Positions 44,811-54,850 are shown, numbered from the stretch's first letter. The stretch: DNA of 64,000 bases from Novosphingobium subterraneum (GCF_000807925.1 NZ_JRVC01000034.1:17249-81248); one strand, 5' to 3'. A program made the numbers and translations. Notes: a model not told the origin generated them from the letters alone.

Positions 44811-45878
44811 TCATGACGGAGGGGCAGGGAGTAGGCGTTGGCGCAGCGCTTTCGTGATTGGCCGCTCAATCAAACTGTAAAAAAACAGAGAGCAAATCGT
44901 TCCGGCGACAATAAGCAGCAAGTGACCCAGGCCGAAGGCTTTAAGGGTTGGAGAAAGATGATCTGCAACGCGTTGGCTGAATGAGTTAACAATAGTGTGG
45001 AGAAGGTATAATGCATAGGATGCCGCGCCCAGGAAGACGCCTGCTTCCGGCACGCGAACACGCTTCTCGATACATATTAGCCCGTGGAGAATACCGGCAA
45101 ATGCAAGGCCGAGCAGCAGCGTGCCCCAAGTCGCGGCCAGCGAAACGTAGTCCGCCGTGCCGTCCCGATGGAATCCGAGCCGATTGTAAACAAAAAGCAG
45201 GCCCGCGAGCAGGCAGCAACTGGCAATTAAGGGGATCATGCTCGGCGGGAAGGCATTTACACGATGTAACCTCGCGACGAACATTCCGAGCATGAAATCA
45301 AGAGTAAACGTCGACAGAAAAAATGCGGGGAGCCCTTCGACCGCACGACCGAAAGTGGCCAGAGCAAGTTGCGATGCCGCAGCCAATGCCCATAGCGCAA
45401 AAGCCCAAGTGCCGACGCGTCGGCTGATGAGTATCAACACAAACACAGCGTAAAACAACGCTTCATGCCGAAGCGTCCAAACAACGCTGGGGAGCGTGGG
45501 CTTTGTCGATGGCCACAGCAGCATTGACCTAGCTATCATTTCCGGCTCGACGCGGATGCCCATCGAAATTCGGAATACAGCCCAACCAAAAACGATAATC
45601 CAGAGCGTAGGGAGCAGGCGAATGGCACGCTTGAGCAGATACCTGCGCGCAATCTGGCTTTGGCCTGCATCACTTCGATGGGCAAAAGCGATTATGAAGC
45701 CGGATAGGACGAAGAAGAAATCCACGCCATGTTCGCCGATGGCAAGCCAGGCCCAATGTGGGCCGCCAAATTCGTCGGCCGACGCATTAGCGTGGAAAAC
45801 GACCACCAGCATTGCCGCGATGCCTCGGGCGAGTTCCACGGTACGAAGCGTAGGCGCTTTTGCATTGGCAACTGACAC
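44811..45878 (-). CDS. Membrane acyltransferase 3 family protein
   Basis: A 355-residue OafA/NodX-type acyltransferase with about ten membrane helices. RTVELARGIAAMLVVVFHA holds the family's first conserved Arg and His; GVDFFFVLSGFIIAFAHRS is the second motif; SYALYLLHTIVNSFSQ is the third. It probably O-acetylates or otherwise acylates EPS at the periplasmic face. The start is a GTG; no better ribosome binding site is nearby, so it is uncertain. It is isolated, with one-kilobase gaps on both sides. Confidence 0.85.
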   Translation of the reverse strand: MSVANAKAPTLRTVELARGIAAMLVVVFHANASADEFGGPHWAWLAIGEHGVDFFFVLSGFIIAFAHRSDAGQSQIARRYLLKRAIRLLPTLWIIVFGWAVFRISMGIRVEPEMIARSMLLWPSTKPTLPSVVWTLRHEALFYAVFVLILISRRVGTWAFALWALAAASQLALATFGRAVEGLPAFFLSTFTLDFMLGMFVARLHRVNAFPPSMIPLIASCCLLAGLLFVYNRLGFHRDGTADYVSLAATWGTLLLGLAFAGILHGLICIEKRVRVPEAGVFLGAASYALYLLHTIVNSFSQRVADHLSPTLKAFGLGHLLLIVAGTICSLFFYSLIERPITKALRQRLLPAPPS

Positions 45879-46958
45879 AGCCTCTACAAACCAATATCAA
45901 CAGGATTTGTCGAGCACAAACCCGTGGGTGCCGTATGGTCAGTACGATCGGGACCGTCTCTGCAGGCAATGAGGCCAGCAGGACGGTCACAGCTTGGGTA
46001 TGACAATTCGAATGAATTTGCACGAGACGCAAACTGTCTGATTGCGACGCATCATCACGATCTGGTAGGCAGCAGTGTAGCGGATCACAATTGACGCTTT
46101 GCTGGAATGCCTAACGAAGCTTTGTGATGATGCTGAGTCATCCCCTGGCGGTAACCACACCTGTGCGAGCGGCAAACGCTCGTCGAACAGAGGCGCTCAT
46201 GAAGAACGCAAGGGGAGGCCATACTCAGGCAATGCCAAGCATAAGACATGCCGTTTTTGCTCAAGTGCGCGACCCGAGTGATGGCCGCGCAGCGAGCCTC
46301 CTTGGCCACGATACTCACCTGCGCATCCATTGACCGTCTTGCGCCGCATTCGCCCGCGGACAACGGTGTTGCCGGTTCCATGCCGGCCAACCAATTGCTA
46401 GAACTGATACGTTCATGTCCATTGTTCCCCCCGTTAACCTTTCGCCGTCACGAGATGGTAGCGGTCCGGATAGAGGGGCTTTCCAAAAAGGGAGAGGGCG
46501 GCTGTTACGGGATTACGCCGCGGCGTAGGCCTGATCGTTGGCCGGCATATGCAGAGGCAGATCGGCATTTTCGGGTGACAGAGCGGAAACTTGCAGCACG
46601 TCCGAGCAACATTCGAAGCGGGCCCGCCAAGAGCTGGTTGACAATCGATGCAAGCGTATTGCCAAAGCCCCCCGCGTCATCAGATCGATCGAGATCCCGC
46701 GGAAGTATTCGAACGGCCCGTCGGCGGGCACTTTCGATCGTGCACCGCTTCCCGACATCAGGCACCGCCAACCGCTGATGGATTTCCCTTCAAGGTCACG
46801 CGATCTACAGGGGCGTCAAGCTTGCTTTGAACGTTTTTTTAATGGTATCAGTGTCATGGTCGTAAATCAAATGGATTGGGTTGCTCTACTCTACCAGTCG
46901 CCCATCTGACAATCAGTCGTGAGAAGCTCACTTTTAATCTCTAACAGGAAGCACTCAG
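45879..46958. other. Non-coding region upstream of the epimerase gene
   Basis: About 1.1 kb between divergent genes. It should contain promoters for the acyltransferase and for the UDP-xylose-synthase-like gene. Frames of up to 176 residues exist on both strands near 46250-46780 but overlap each other, lack motifs and start signals; I think they are chance or eroded sequence. Confidence 0.35.
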
Positions 46959-47951
46959 ATGCAGCGGCGCATTTTAATTGCTGGTGGTGCAGGATTTTTG
47001 GGTTCCCATTTGGTTGATCGCCTGTTGCGTCGGCATGACGTCGAAAAAATCGTCATCCTGGACAACCTTTGGACGGGGACAAGAGGCAACCTCGCTCACA
47101 TAGATGACAAAAGGGCGGCTTTTGTCGAAGGATCTGCAGAGTCGTTTGCAACCGACGAGCGGTTTGATGAAATTCTCCATTTGGCGTCGCCGGCCTCGCC
47201 GCCTTGGTACATGCGTGATCCGATTCGGGTCATTCAGGCCAATGTGCATGGCGCTCTAAATTTGCGGAACCTTCTCAAGCCAGGTGGTCGGTTCTGCTTT
47301 ACGTCGACGTCTGAGGTCTACGGCGATCCTCTCATCTCGCCGCAACCCGAGAGCTATCGAGGTTCGGTCGATTGTACGGGGCCAAGATCGTCTTACGATG
47401 AAAGCAAGCGGTGCACGGAATCCCTGCTCTTCGAATGCAACCGCGTTTATGGCATGGATATTCGTATCGTGCGTCTGTTCAATGTTTACGGTCCGCGCAC
47501 GAGGATCGATGACGGAAGAGCCGTCAGCAATTTCATCGGCCAAGCTCTCACTTCGGGCGTGCTTACGGTGTACGGCGACGGTCGGCAGTCGCGCAGCTGG
47601 GGCTACGTCGATGATATTGCGGATGCCCTCGAACGGTTCTTCTGGCGTGATCATATCGATTACATTGGCCCGCTCAATATCGGTAATGATCGAGAAATTG
47701 CCGTTGTTGACGTGGCCGAGTACATCACAAAGCTGGTGCCAGGCACGCGGATCGAATACCTCCCGCCTGTCCCGCAGGATCCGACCAACCGGTGCCCAGA
47801 TTTGACGCTCGCTCGCAAAGTGCTTCCAGGGTGGTCTGCCAGTATTCCGTATGAAACTGGTGTACGTGAAACTCTCGAATGGTTCAAACATATCGTGCGG
47901 ACCAGCGAAGCAGTCCCGCTGGCTCCTGCTCCCGTGTTTCTTGATAGATAA
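46959..47951 (+). CDS. UDP-glucuronate decarboxylase-like (UDP-xylose synthase) epimerase
   Basis: Extended SDR of 330 residues closest in pattern to UDP-xylose synthase. ILIAGGAGFLGSHLVDRLL binds NAD; HLASPASPPWYMRDPI is characteristic of decarboxylases of UDP-glucuronate; TSTSEVYGDP and SYDESKRCTESL provide the catalytic Ser/Thr, Tyr and Lys. With ugd making UDP-glucuronate, it would yield UDP-xylose for EPS. AGGAAG lies seven bases before the ATG. An alternative is a related 4,6-dehydratase or epimerase. Confidence 0.85.
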   Translation: MQRRILIAGGAGFLGSHLVDRLLRRHDVEKIVILDNLWTGTRGNLAHIDDKRAAFVEGSAESFATDERFDEILHLASPASPPWYMRDPIRVIQANVHGALNLRNLLKPGGRFCFTSTSEVYGDPLISPQPESYRGSVDCTGPRSSYDESKRCTESLLFECNRVYGMDIRIVRLFNVYGPRTRIDDGRAVSNFIGQALTSGVLTVYGDGRQSRSWGYVDDIADALERFFWRDHIDYIGPLNIGNDREIAVVDVAEYITKLVPGTRIEYLPPVPQDPTNRCPDLTLARKVLPGWSASIPYETGVRETLEWFKHIVRTSEAVPLAPAPVFLDR

Positions 47952-48061
47952 GCAGCTGTCAGGTGAAATAGGCGTGATATTGACTACGGCGTTGCATCTC
48001 CTTGGCGCCATTGCGCCAAATCGTTTCCAAAGTAGTGATGCGATCAGCAAGGAGCCAAGTT

Positions 48062-49201
48062 TTGGACAGCGACAGCGCTAAGCTTGATCAGTATATGGTG
48101 AAATCCTCTTTGCGTGTTGCACTCGTCGCGCTCGGCAGCCCCTACGTTCGCAGAAGTTGGAGTGGGATACCCTATTTTGCGTTGAAGGAAGTCGAGCGCC
48201 GCTTCGAACACGTCCACGTCATCGACACTCCGATCGTGGACGAGTGGCTCCGAAGGCTGTCGTGGCTAGCGAGGCTGGGCATTCTGCTCAGCCGGGAGCC
48301 ACTTGTCAGCAAGTTGTTCGGACTCTACGTTGCCCGGCAGCTCGACGCCGCTAAGCCGGACTTTGTTATTTCAATTGGTGCAGCGCACAAGCTAGCCTAT
48401 CTGCGCCGATCGTGGCCGATAGTGCATGTCGCTGATGGTTTTTACCGTCAGATTATCGATTTCTATCCTAAATATCAGCCTTTGGGGAAACGCGCGCGTA
48501 GGTTGGGAGACCGTATACAGCGCGCACTGTTTGAACGATGCGCCTTGGTTATGCCGACTTCGGACTGGGCCGCTAACTGTGCCATCAATGACTATTCTGT
48601 TGCCCCAGAGCGGGTCATGGTGACGCCCATCGGCGCCAACCTTGACAGCTTTCCCGCTCCGCCGGTCCTTAGGGCCAACACGGCACCGTTGAAGCTGCTG
48701 TTTGCCGGATATGACTGGAACCGGAAGGGTGGGCAGCTTGTTCTCGAGACGTTCCGCCTGCTGCGCGAACGCTACGACGACGCTGAGCTGCATATTGTTG
48801 GGTGTAATCCCGCAATAACTGAGCGGAACGTCACAGTTTACGGTCGTTTGGCCAAGTCTGCCTTGGAGGAGTTATATCGTAGGGCATCCTTTTTCTTCAT
48901 GCCTAGCCGGCAGGAAGCTTTCGGATTGGTCTATTGCGAGGCCGCGGCATTCGGCTTGCCGTCTGTCGCCACCCAAACGGGTGGAGTAGGAACAATTATC
49001 ACTGATCATAGTAATGGTCTGCTATTGCCGCTCGAAGCGACTGCCGAGGAATATGCTGCTGCCATCCTTGATGTTTGGGAAGATGAGCTTGCCTATGCCA
49101 AAATGCAGTACGCCGCACGCGATGCTTTCGTGAAACGGCTGAACTGGGCTAAATGGGGCGATGTTTTGGTCGAACGTTTGACTTCGATGCACGCCTCGTG
49201 A
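48062..49201 (+). CDS. Glycosyltransferase family 4 protein
   Basis: A 379-residue GT-B enzyme. SLRVALVALGSPYVRRSWSG opens the N-domain; LLFAGYDWNRKGGQLVLETF, then SFFFMPSRQEAFGLVYCEAA and GLPSVATQTGGVGT form the GT4 C-domain with the conserved Glu pair. A TTG start at 48062 has AAGGAG seven bases upstream, which I prefer to ATG 48095 and to earlier frame extensions to 48002. It follows the epimerase gene with 110 bases between. Substrate unknown, UDP-xylose possible. Confidence 0.85.
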   Translation: MDSDSAKLDQYMVKSSLRVALVALGSPYVRRSWSGIPYFALKEVERRFEHVHVIDTPIVDEWLRRLSWLARLGILLSREPLVSKLFGLYVARQLDAAKPDFVISIGAAHKLAYLRRSWPIVHVADGFYRQIIDFYPKYQPLGKRARRLGDRIQRALFERCALVMPTSDWAANCAINDYSVAPERVMVTPIGANLDSFPAPPVLRANTAPLKLLFAGYDWNRKGGQLVLETFRLLRERYDDAELHIVGCNPAITERNVTVYGRLAKSALEELYRRASFFFMPSRQEAFGLVYCEAAAFGLPSVATQTGGVGTIITDHSNGLLLPLEATAEEYAAAILDVWEDELAYAKMQYAARDAFVKRLNWAKWGDVLVERLTSMHAS

Positions 49202-49242
49202 CGGCCGACTTCTCCTTGGCCAAGCTTGCGTTCTTTGGGGTG

Positions 49243-50274
49243 TCAGCCGACGTCAAGTTTTTCAAGTTCAGTCATCCTGAGTAGACGGGGGCCGGATATT
49301 TCACGACCTGTCGCCTGGAAGGGATCCAGAATGTCTTGGAAGGCGGCGGTACCGGTCGCAGTAATCGCAGGTTTTTGCCGAACTGCTCGACGCATTTCTT
49401 GTGCGACTTGTGCCATCGCGCTCGCCGGTGAGCGCCGGAGCCCGGCTAATCCTGCCGCCGCTGCCACCCACAAGTCCGCTCGCCGGGCACGGTTGCGGGC
49501 ATACTCGATCTGGAAACCGGCTAGTCTGTCTTCGATGATTTGAAGCGCGCTTTCAGGTACGATCGGAAGCAAGCTCTCAAACACCTGGATATGAGAACGG
49601 ATCATTGTGCCAGCGTTGGTGGACATAGACCCTGGCAGACGGCGATATCCGGTGAGGAAAGCCGGTGTAAGCGCAAATCTGGTGCGCAGTGCTAGCTGCA
49701 ATTGCAATAGATAGTCTTCGCATCCTTGGTTTCCCGCCAGATGTAGACTCGGGTCATAGCGCAAGTCTGCAAGCGCGGATCTGCGAATAAGCGGAGTACT
49801 GCCGTTGGAAATGAAGTTCCATTGCAGATGGCGGTGCAGGACGTTACCTTCGACGCGCGGCATTGGGGCTTGCCCTGTTATACGACCAGCGTCGTCAATG
49901 GTCCGGAACCAATTATAGACGACCCCGGTTTCCGGGCCGGAATTGGTAAAGGTTCGGTACTGCAGCTCCAGTTTGCGTTTGTGCCACACATCATCGGCAT
50001 CAAGTGGAGCAATAAATTCCCCTCGGCAGGCCTCAATTGCGATATTGCGGGCCTTGGCGACCCCCCCATTGGCCGTCGAGATCAGGCGGACGCGATCGTC
50101 TGCAGCACAATATCTTTCAACCAATTGTGCGGTTTGGTCGACCGACCCATCGTCGACGACTATGACTTCGATCAGGGCGAAGGTTTGAGCCAAAACCGAG
50201 TCAAGAGTTTCGCCGAGGGTGGCCTGAGCGTTGTAGGCCGGAATGATAACCGAAACTACTGGTTTGCACGACAT
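49243..50274 (-). CDS. GT2 glycosyltransferase
   Basis: A 343-residue GT-A enzyme, the last gene of a five-gene minus-strand operon. VVSVIIPAYNAQATLGETLD starts the fold; EVIVVDDGSVDQT and APLDADDVWH are the nucleotide and DxD metal motifs; EDYLLQLQLALRTRF is the catalytic region. The start ATG shares one base with the stop of the gene before it; the frame extends to 50376 without a matching N-terminus. Closely similar to the next two GT2 genes, suggesting tandem duplication. Confidence 0.86.
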   Translation of the reverse strand: MSCKPVVSVIIPAYNAQATLGETLDSVLAQTFALIEVIVVDDGSVDQTAQLVERYCAADDRVRLISTANGGVAKARNIAIEACRGEFIAPLDADDVWHKRKLELQYRTFTNSGPETGVVYNWFRTIDDAGRITGQAPMPRVEGNVLHRHLQWNFISNGSTPLIRRSALADLRYDPSLHLAGNQGCEDYLLQLQLALRTRFALTPAFLTGYRRLPGSMSTNAGTMIRSHIQVFESLLPIVPESALQIIEDRLAGFQIEYARNRARRADLWVAAAAGLAGLRRSPASAMAQVAQEMRRAVRQKPAITATGTAAFQDILDPFQATGREISGPRLLRMTELEKLDVG

Positions 50275-51293
50275 CACGCACCTCGCAGCGCGATAATGTT
50301 CCGCGCCATCGCTGGTAGGTTCGGATCTAGATCCGCGAACATAATATCTCCACGCGACTGACCAGCTGAAGAGCAACGTGCTCGCGAAAGCACAAGTGTT
50401 TTGAGATCCCTAAGCACAGGGCGCGTCAGGATCAGCCTCGGCGCGTGCGCCACAGCTTCCAGAAACAACGCGATTGCCGCAAAGGGGCGCCCCGACGCGA
50501 GCGCCAATTTACCCAGATAGAGCGAATTCAGCGCAACTGAGCGACGGAGAGCATGAGGACAACTCTCGGTACAGGAAGCAGGCTGTCGTGCCATGACGAG
50601 AGCGTGCGACCGTCGCATCCGGCGGATATCTCGCGACATTGCAGTATCGCTCTGGCGATAGCCCACCAAGAAACCTGGTTCGAGCTGGAAGGGGGTTACG
50701 CGTGCGAGTCGGAGATAGAAATCCCAATCTTCACACCCTTGCGCATTGGCATCGCGAAGCGCGGTATCCCACCCACCGACACTTCTTGCATCTTCGACGC
50801 GGATCAAAGGTGAACTGCTGTTGCTCAGAAAATTGTCAAGAAGCAGTTCATCGTAAACCCATCCCTCGAACAGGGGAACGAGGAGGCGCCTCTCAGTTAC
50901 ACGGGATGCCATGTCTATATCAACCGACCAGCAATAACAGACCCCTGCACTGGGATTGAGTGTCAGCCGTGAAAGCTGACGCGCAAGCTTCTGGGGGTGC
51001 CAAAGATCATCGGCGTCCAGAGGGGCAATCCAATCGCCTCTCGCTTCGAGCAAGGCGCGATTACGAGCGGCGGCAACGCCGGCATTCGCCTGGCGAATCA
51101 GGCGCACGCGGGAATCGCTGGCTTGTACCGCGACAACCAGATCATGGGTCGTATCGGTTGAGCCATCATCGACAACGATGATTTCTAGATTCTCGTGGGT
51201 TTGCGCCTGGACACTGGCAAGTGTTGCGCCGAGGGTCGTCTGTGCATTGTAAGCGGGAAGAATCACGCTCACCAAGGGTGGGCTTGCTCCCAT
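50274..51293 (-). CDS. GT2 glycosyltransferase
   Basis: A 339-residue enzyme with LVSVILPAYNAQTTLGATLA, NLEIIVVDDGSTDTT, and APLDADDLWHPQKLARQL; EDWDFYLRLARVTPFQLEPG supplies the catalytic acid region. It starts in a TGATG overlap with the gene before it and ends in another with the gene after it, so the three GT2 genes are translated as a chain. It is nearly identical in layout to its right-hand neighbour, a sign of duplication. Confidence 0.86.
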   Translation of the reverse strand: MGASPPLVSVILPAYNAQTTLGATLASVQAQTHENLEIIVVDDGSTDTTHDLVVAVQASDSRVRLIRQANAGVAAARNRALLEARGDWIAPLDADDLWHPQKLARQLSRLTLNPSAGVCYCWSVDIDMASRVTERRLLVPLFEGWVYDELLLDNFLSNSSSPLIRVEDARSVGGWDTALRDANAQGCEDWDFYLRLARVTPFQLEPGFLVGYRQSDTAMSRDIRRMRRSHALVMARQPASCTESCPHALRRSVALNSLYLGKLALASGRPFAAIALFLEAVAHAPRLILTRPVLRDLKTLVLSRARCSSAGQSRGDIMFADLDPNLPAMARNIIALRGA

Positions 51294-52231
51294 CAAACTG
51301 GCCTTGGCTTCGTCTGCCTTACCTGCCGCAACACCGGCCTTGCCACTTTGCGAGACAGCCTGATCAATTGGCGCAGGAAAGCATAGAGGTTGGGGAAACG
51401 AAAGGGCAACAAGGCGCGACGCAATGTGGCGCGAATACGCGGATCGTTTGTGCCTTCGCGTTCAAGGTATGCGCCCAGCCATTGGAGAAAATGAAGCCGT
51501 ACCTGGCCGTAGTTGCCAGAGCGAACATTCTCGGCGACGCACGATGACGGATGTTGCCTGTACAGCAAGTCGCAATCGTCGGCGAAAAGTACGGGAAACC
51601 GAAGATATACCTTCGAGAGGAACGCCTGATCCTCATACATCTGAAGCGGACCTGTGAAGCTTGCCTCGAAGCCGCCGACGGCTTCGTAGGCCGAGCGCCG
51701 GATGAGGATTCCCGAAGGGCATGGCGCATGCGCACGCCCCAACGGATAAGTATGCAAAAGGGCGTCAGGTGAATTGACTGGCTGATTTTGGAGATGTCCT
51801 GCCAGAATGGTCTTGTCCGTCCCGTCGTTCCAAGAGTTCCAATAAATTGCCGAGTCCGCGACCATGGCCAACTCGGGAAATCTCGAAAAGATGCTCAATT
51901 GTCGTTCGAGCTTGCCTGGCTTCCAGATGTCATCGGCATCGATGAAGGCAAGATATTCTCCAGCTGCTACTGCGACCCCCGCATTTCGCGATGCGCTCAT
52001 TCCGCGATTGGCGTGTCCTGGATGATCGATGTAGCGAACAATCCCGGGAAATTGGGCTGCATAAGACTTGCCGAGTTCGGAACTGCCATCTACCGATCCG
52101 TCATCCACCAGGATATATTCGAAATTGACTCCTGTTTGCGCAAGGACGCTTTCGATGGCTTCGTGCAACCAGGGCAAGCCATTGAGAAAGATTGTTACAA
52201 CGGAGATTTTCCCGGCTTGAATATTGCTCAT
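51293..52231 (-). CDS. GT2 glycosyltransferase
   Basis: A 312-residue GT-A enzyme: ISVVTIFLNGLPWLHEAIES, YILVDDGSVDGSSEL and AFIDADDIWKPGKLERQLSI carry the nucleotide and metal sites; MYEDQAFLSKVYL is the acceptor region. Less like the next two GTs than they are to each other. Its ATG overlaps the deacetylase stop by four bases. Confidence 0.85.
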   Translation of the reverse strand: MSNIQAGKISVVTIFLNGLPWLHEAIESVLAQTGVNFEYILVDDGSVDGSSELGKSYAAQFPGIVRYIDHPGHANRGMSASRNAGVAVAAGEYLAFIDADDIWKPGKLERQLSIFSRFPELAMVADSAIYWNSWNDGTDKTILAGHLQNQPVNSPDALLHTYPLGRAHAPCPSGILIRRSAYEAVGGFEASFTGPLQMYEDQAFLSKVYLRFPVLFADDCDLLYRQHPSSCVAENVRSGNYGQVRLHFLQWLGAYLEREGTNDPRIRATLRRALLPFRFPNLYAFLRQLIRLSRKVARPVLRQVRQTKPRPV

Positions 52232-53253
52232 CTCCGCAATGCCTCCATTTCATCGCGCAACTGTTCTGCTGACCAATCACCGACAGCAAGTCTTGGCAGT
52301 GCGAACGGATCGCAGTTTTTGGGCATGACGGCCGCGCGGTGCGTTGTGACGGCCCAAGAATAGCCCGCGTCGGCCACCTGGGTGCGTGTTTCGCTGTTCC
52401 AGTTGCCGTGAGGATAGGCGAAACCTGTCGGCAATTGCCCAGTTTGCTCGGCAACCTCGGCTCGGCTCCCCGAAATTTCCTGCCAACGTCGTGCAGGATC
52501 AAATTCCACCAAGGGGTGGTGAGTTCGAGCATGTCCGCCGACAGAAATACAAGTCGAGGGCAAGCTGCCTGCATCTTCAAGGCTCATCGGTAAATCAAGA
52601 TCCGACCAAGTGGGCGTTGCCGAACCACCAAGATGTTCGTGCAAGGTTTTCAGAGCTTTGTCGCGGCTTTGTGGTGACAGGTCCTTCAGGTTGCGCCACA
52701 AAAGAACATAAGCTCGCTGTCGGCCTGTCTGCGGCTCCACGCCCGCTCGCCACGGTGTGCACATCTTGGTGGCCGGCTGGTCGTCCGACCATTGCACTTG
52801 CAAAGGCTGTCCGGCGACATCCATAATGAATTCCGCCTTTGGTGGACCAGCACAAAGCAGCGCCCAAAGTTCATCCCACCAGAAGGGCCGACCTTTGCCG
52901 ATTGCTCCCGTCGTCAGAAAAAAGGTGGCAGGGACGCCAGCCTGTTCGAGTAACGGTTTCGCGATCACCACGTTATCTCGGTAACCATCGTCGAAAGTTA
53001 TCGCCACGGCATTGTCGGGTACAGTGCGGGCCACTATCCTGGCCACAAGCTCGTCCACCGATAAGGGATGGTAAGCTTTTTGCAGAAATGCCAGATGCCT
53101 CTTGAACCTCTGCGGGGCCACGCAAAGCTCCCAAGGATCTGCATCAGGCTCCGCAATGCGATGGTACATCAGGATCACCGGCCGCTGGCGCGCGGGCGGA
53201 GCTGTCCACGATTGCGCAGCGCGCATGATCCGGCGATGCAATCGTTTAAGCAC
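52228..53253 (-). CDS. Polysaccharide deacetylase (NodB-like)
   Basis: A CE4-type deacetylase of about 341 residues. ILMYHRIAEP and VAITFDDGYRDN include the first metal-binding Asp pair; GGHARTHHPLVEFD provides the metal-binding His pair; FAYPHGNWN completes the core. It probably deacetylates an N-acetyl sugar in the polysaccharide or its lipid-linked precursor. Start at GTG 53253 overlaps the GT2-methyltransferase stop by eight bases; ATG 53226 and TTG 53277 are other possibilities. No clear signal peptide at any start, so it may act in the cytoplasm. Confidence 0.84.
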   Translation of the reverse strand: MLKRLHRRIMRAAQSWTAPPARQRPVILMYHRIAEPDADPWELCVAPQRFKRHLAFLQKAYHPLSVDELVARIVARTVPDNAVAITFDDGYRDNVVIAKPLLEQAGVPATFFLTTGAIGKGRPFWWDELWALLCAGPPKAEFIMDVAGQPLQVQWSDDQPATKMCTPWRAGVEPQTGRQRAYVLLWRNLKDLSPQSRDKALKTLHEHLGGSATPTWSDLDLPMSLEDAGSLPSTCISVGGHARTHHPLVEFDPARRWQEISGSRAEVAEQTGQLPTGFAYPHGNWNSETRTQVADAGYSWAVTTHRAAVMPKNCDPFALPRLAVGDWSAEQLRDEMEALRR

Positions 53254-54850
53254 GACCGCGAACCGCTCGCACGCCAATTATGACCGGATACGAGGGGTCA
53301 ATGACATCCAGAAAGGACTGTTCGACCTCCTCAAGCGCCATTCCCTGGATGAAACAAGTCGCCGAGTAAGCATTTCCAAACACAGAAATGGTGATGTTTT
53401 CGGGACCAAATACATCGCCGAGCAAGCGAGCCGCCGAGGTCCTCGTGAGCGACCAATACCATGTGTCTCCCCATTCACCACGATCGATCGACGTAATCCC
53501 GGGCACGGTGAGCAGCAAAACGCCGCCGGGACGCAGAGCGTCATGTAGCTGCTGCACCGCAGATTTCATGTCATAGATCAAGTGTAGCGTCTGGGTGATG
53601 ACTTGGCAGTCGAAAGTGTCACGCGGCAGAACATCATCCTGTGCAAGATCGCCTATGATGGTGGCGTTGGGGTCGTCCGGGGAGATGTGCAGAATGTCCT
53701 GGTGCGTGATGCCGTTGTCAAAGCGTGTACAGTACGTTGCATCGCCAATTTCAAGAGTACGTCCCTGAATCGCCTGCGAATGTTGGGCAAGGAATCCTTC
53801 AATGTAATGGCGGTCGACCGGGGTGCCGCGATCAAACCCGAAATCAGGGCTGATCGGCCTGATCCGTTGAAGGTCAGCCATCCGCACCTTGCCGACAGGA
53901 GGGGACGCAGAGCGCCCCGCGGCCTTCCGGATGCGATAGGCAAATCCCTCCGGCATCGCTGCGAGGGTGGCCTTTGCGACGCGACGAACGCCCTTGCGCA
54001 AAATCCTTGTTGGAGCCGCCTTCAATGCCTTGATCCTTCCTATGCTCCTAGCGATCCATCCGTGATGTCCTGTGGAATGGGTCCAGGCCAGTTCGCCATA
54101 ATAATCGCGCCAGATCCTGCGCCCTTCGCGCCAGGCGCGGATGGCTGCTAAATCTCGGCCTCGCGGGTGATGTCGTTTATGTACGCGCAAAACCCATGCC
54201 AGCATGTCGAGAGGGTTCTGGGACATATTGGATTCATGCCAGCGATAGTCCGCTACCAATGCTGAATGGCTGTAGACTGGGTGCGCACGAGCCAGGCGCA
54301 GATAGACGTCATAATCCTCACAGCGCGGCAAGAGCGGGTCGAAACCGCCTGCTGCCATGAGGACCTCGCGGTCGTACATGACGGTCGCATGCATCCCTAT
54401 TGAATTGCAGCGTAACAAGGTGAGATAGGGGTTTGTGCCGGCATCCATGTAGCGCAACCCACCAGTGGGTTCCAGCTTCTCGTTTACGCGACGATGGGCT
54501 CCGTAGACAAAGGCTGCGCCGGGATTTTTCCGCATGCAGGCTAAGCCTGAGGCAATCGCTTCGGGGGAAAGGACGTCATCGGCATCAAGGAAAAGAATGA
54601 ACCTTGCTTGCGCAACTGCCGCACCGGCGTTGCGCGCTGCTGCCAAGCCCAAGTTCGCCTGCTGCAGGAGGAATACAGAGGGGTATTGGGCAACGACCTC
54701 CGAGGGATTGTCGTCAGACCCGTCATCTACTACGATGATTTCTGTCGGCCAGATTGTCTGGGCAAGAATACTGTCTAGTGCGTCACCTAGATAGCGGGCG
54801 TGATTGTAGGTTGGAATCACTACGGCAACAGATTCGGCTTGTTTCTCCAT
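53246..54850 (-). CDS. GT2 glycosyltransferase fused to a SAM methyltransferase
   Basis: A 534-residue two-domain protein. Residues about 8-230 are GT2 (VAVVIPTYNHARYLGDALDS, IIVVDDGSDD, LFLDADDVLSPEA, EDYDVYLRLA). After a basic linker (residues 260-330), residues about 360-500 form a class I methyltransferase: GRTLEIGDATYCTRF for SAM binding, DDVLPRDTFDCQVITQTLHL, and LHDALRPGGVLLLTVPGI. One protein would add a sugar and then methylate it. It is first gene of the operon running to 49.2 kb; its promoter shares 100 bases with the divergent ABC exporter. Confidence 0.86.
   Translation of the reverse strand: MEKQAESVAVVIPTYNHARYLGDALDSILAQTIWPTEIIVVDDGSDDNPSEVVAQYPSVFLLQQANLGLAAARNAGAAVAQARFILFLDADDVLSPEAIASGLACMRKNPGAAFVYGAHRRVNEKLEPTGGLRYMDAGTNPYLTLLRCNSIGMHATVMYDREVLMAAGGFDPLLPRCEDYDVYLRLARAHPVYSHSALVADYRWHESNMSQNPLDMLAWVLRVHKRHHPRGRDLAAIRAWREGRRIWRDYYGELAWTHSTGHHGWIARSIGRIKALKAAPTRILRKGVRRVAKATLAAMPEGFAYRIRKAAGRSASPPVGKVRMADLQRIRPISPDFGFDRGTPVDRHYIEGFLAQHSQAIQGRTLEIGDATYCTRFDNGITHQDILHISPDDPNATIIGDLAQDDVLPRDTFDCQVITQTLHLIYDMKSAVQQLHDALRPGGVLLLTVPGITSIDRGEWGDTWYWSLTRTSAARLLGDVFGPENITISVFGNAYSATCFIQGMALEEVEQSFLDVIDPSYPVIIGVRAVRGRA

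Noticed and set aside
46248..46778. 176-residue plus-strand frame
   Set aside because: Composition is arginine- and serine-rich without motifs; several frames overlap on the opposite strand and no start signal is visible.
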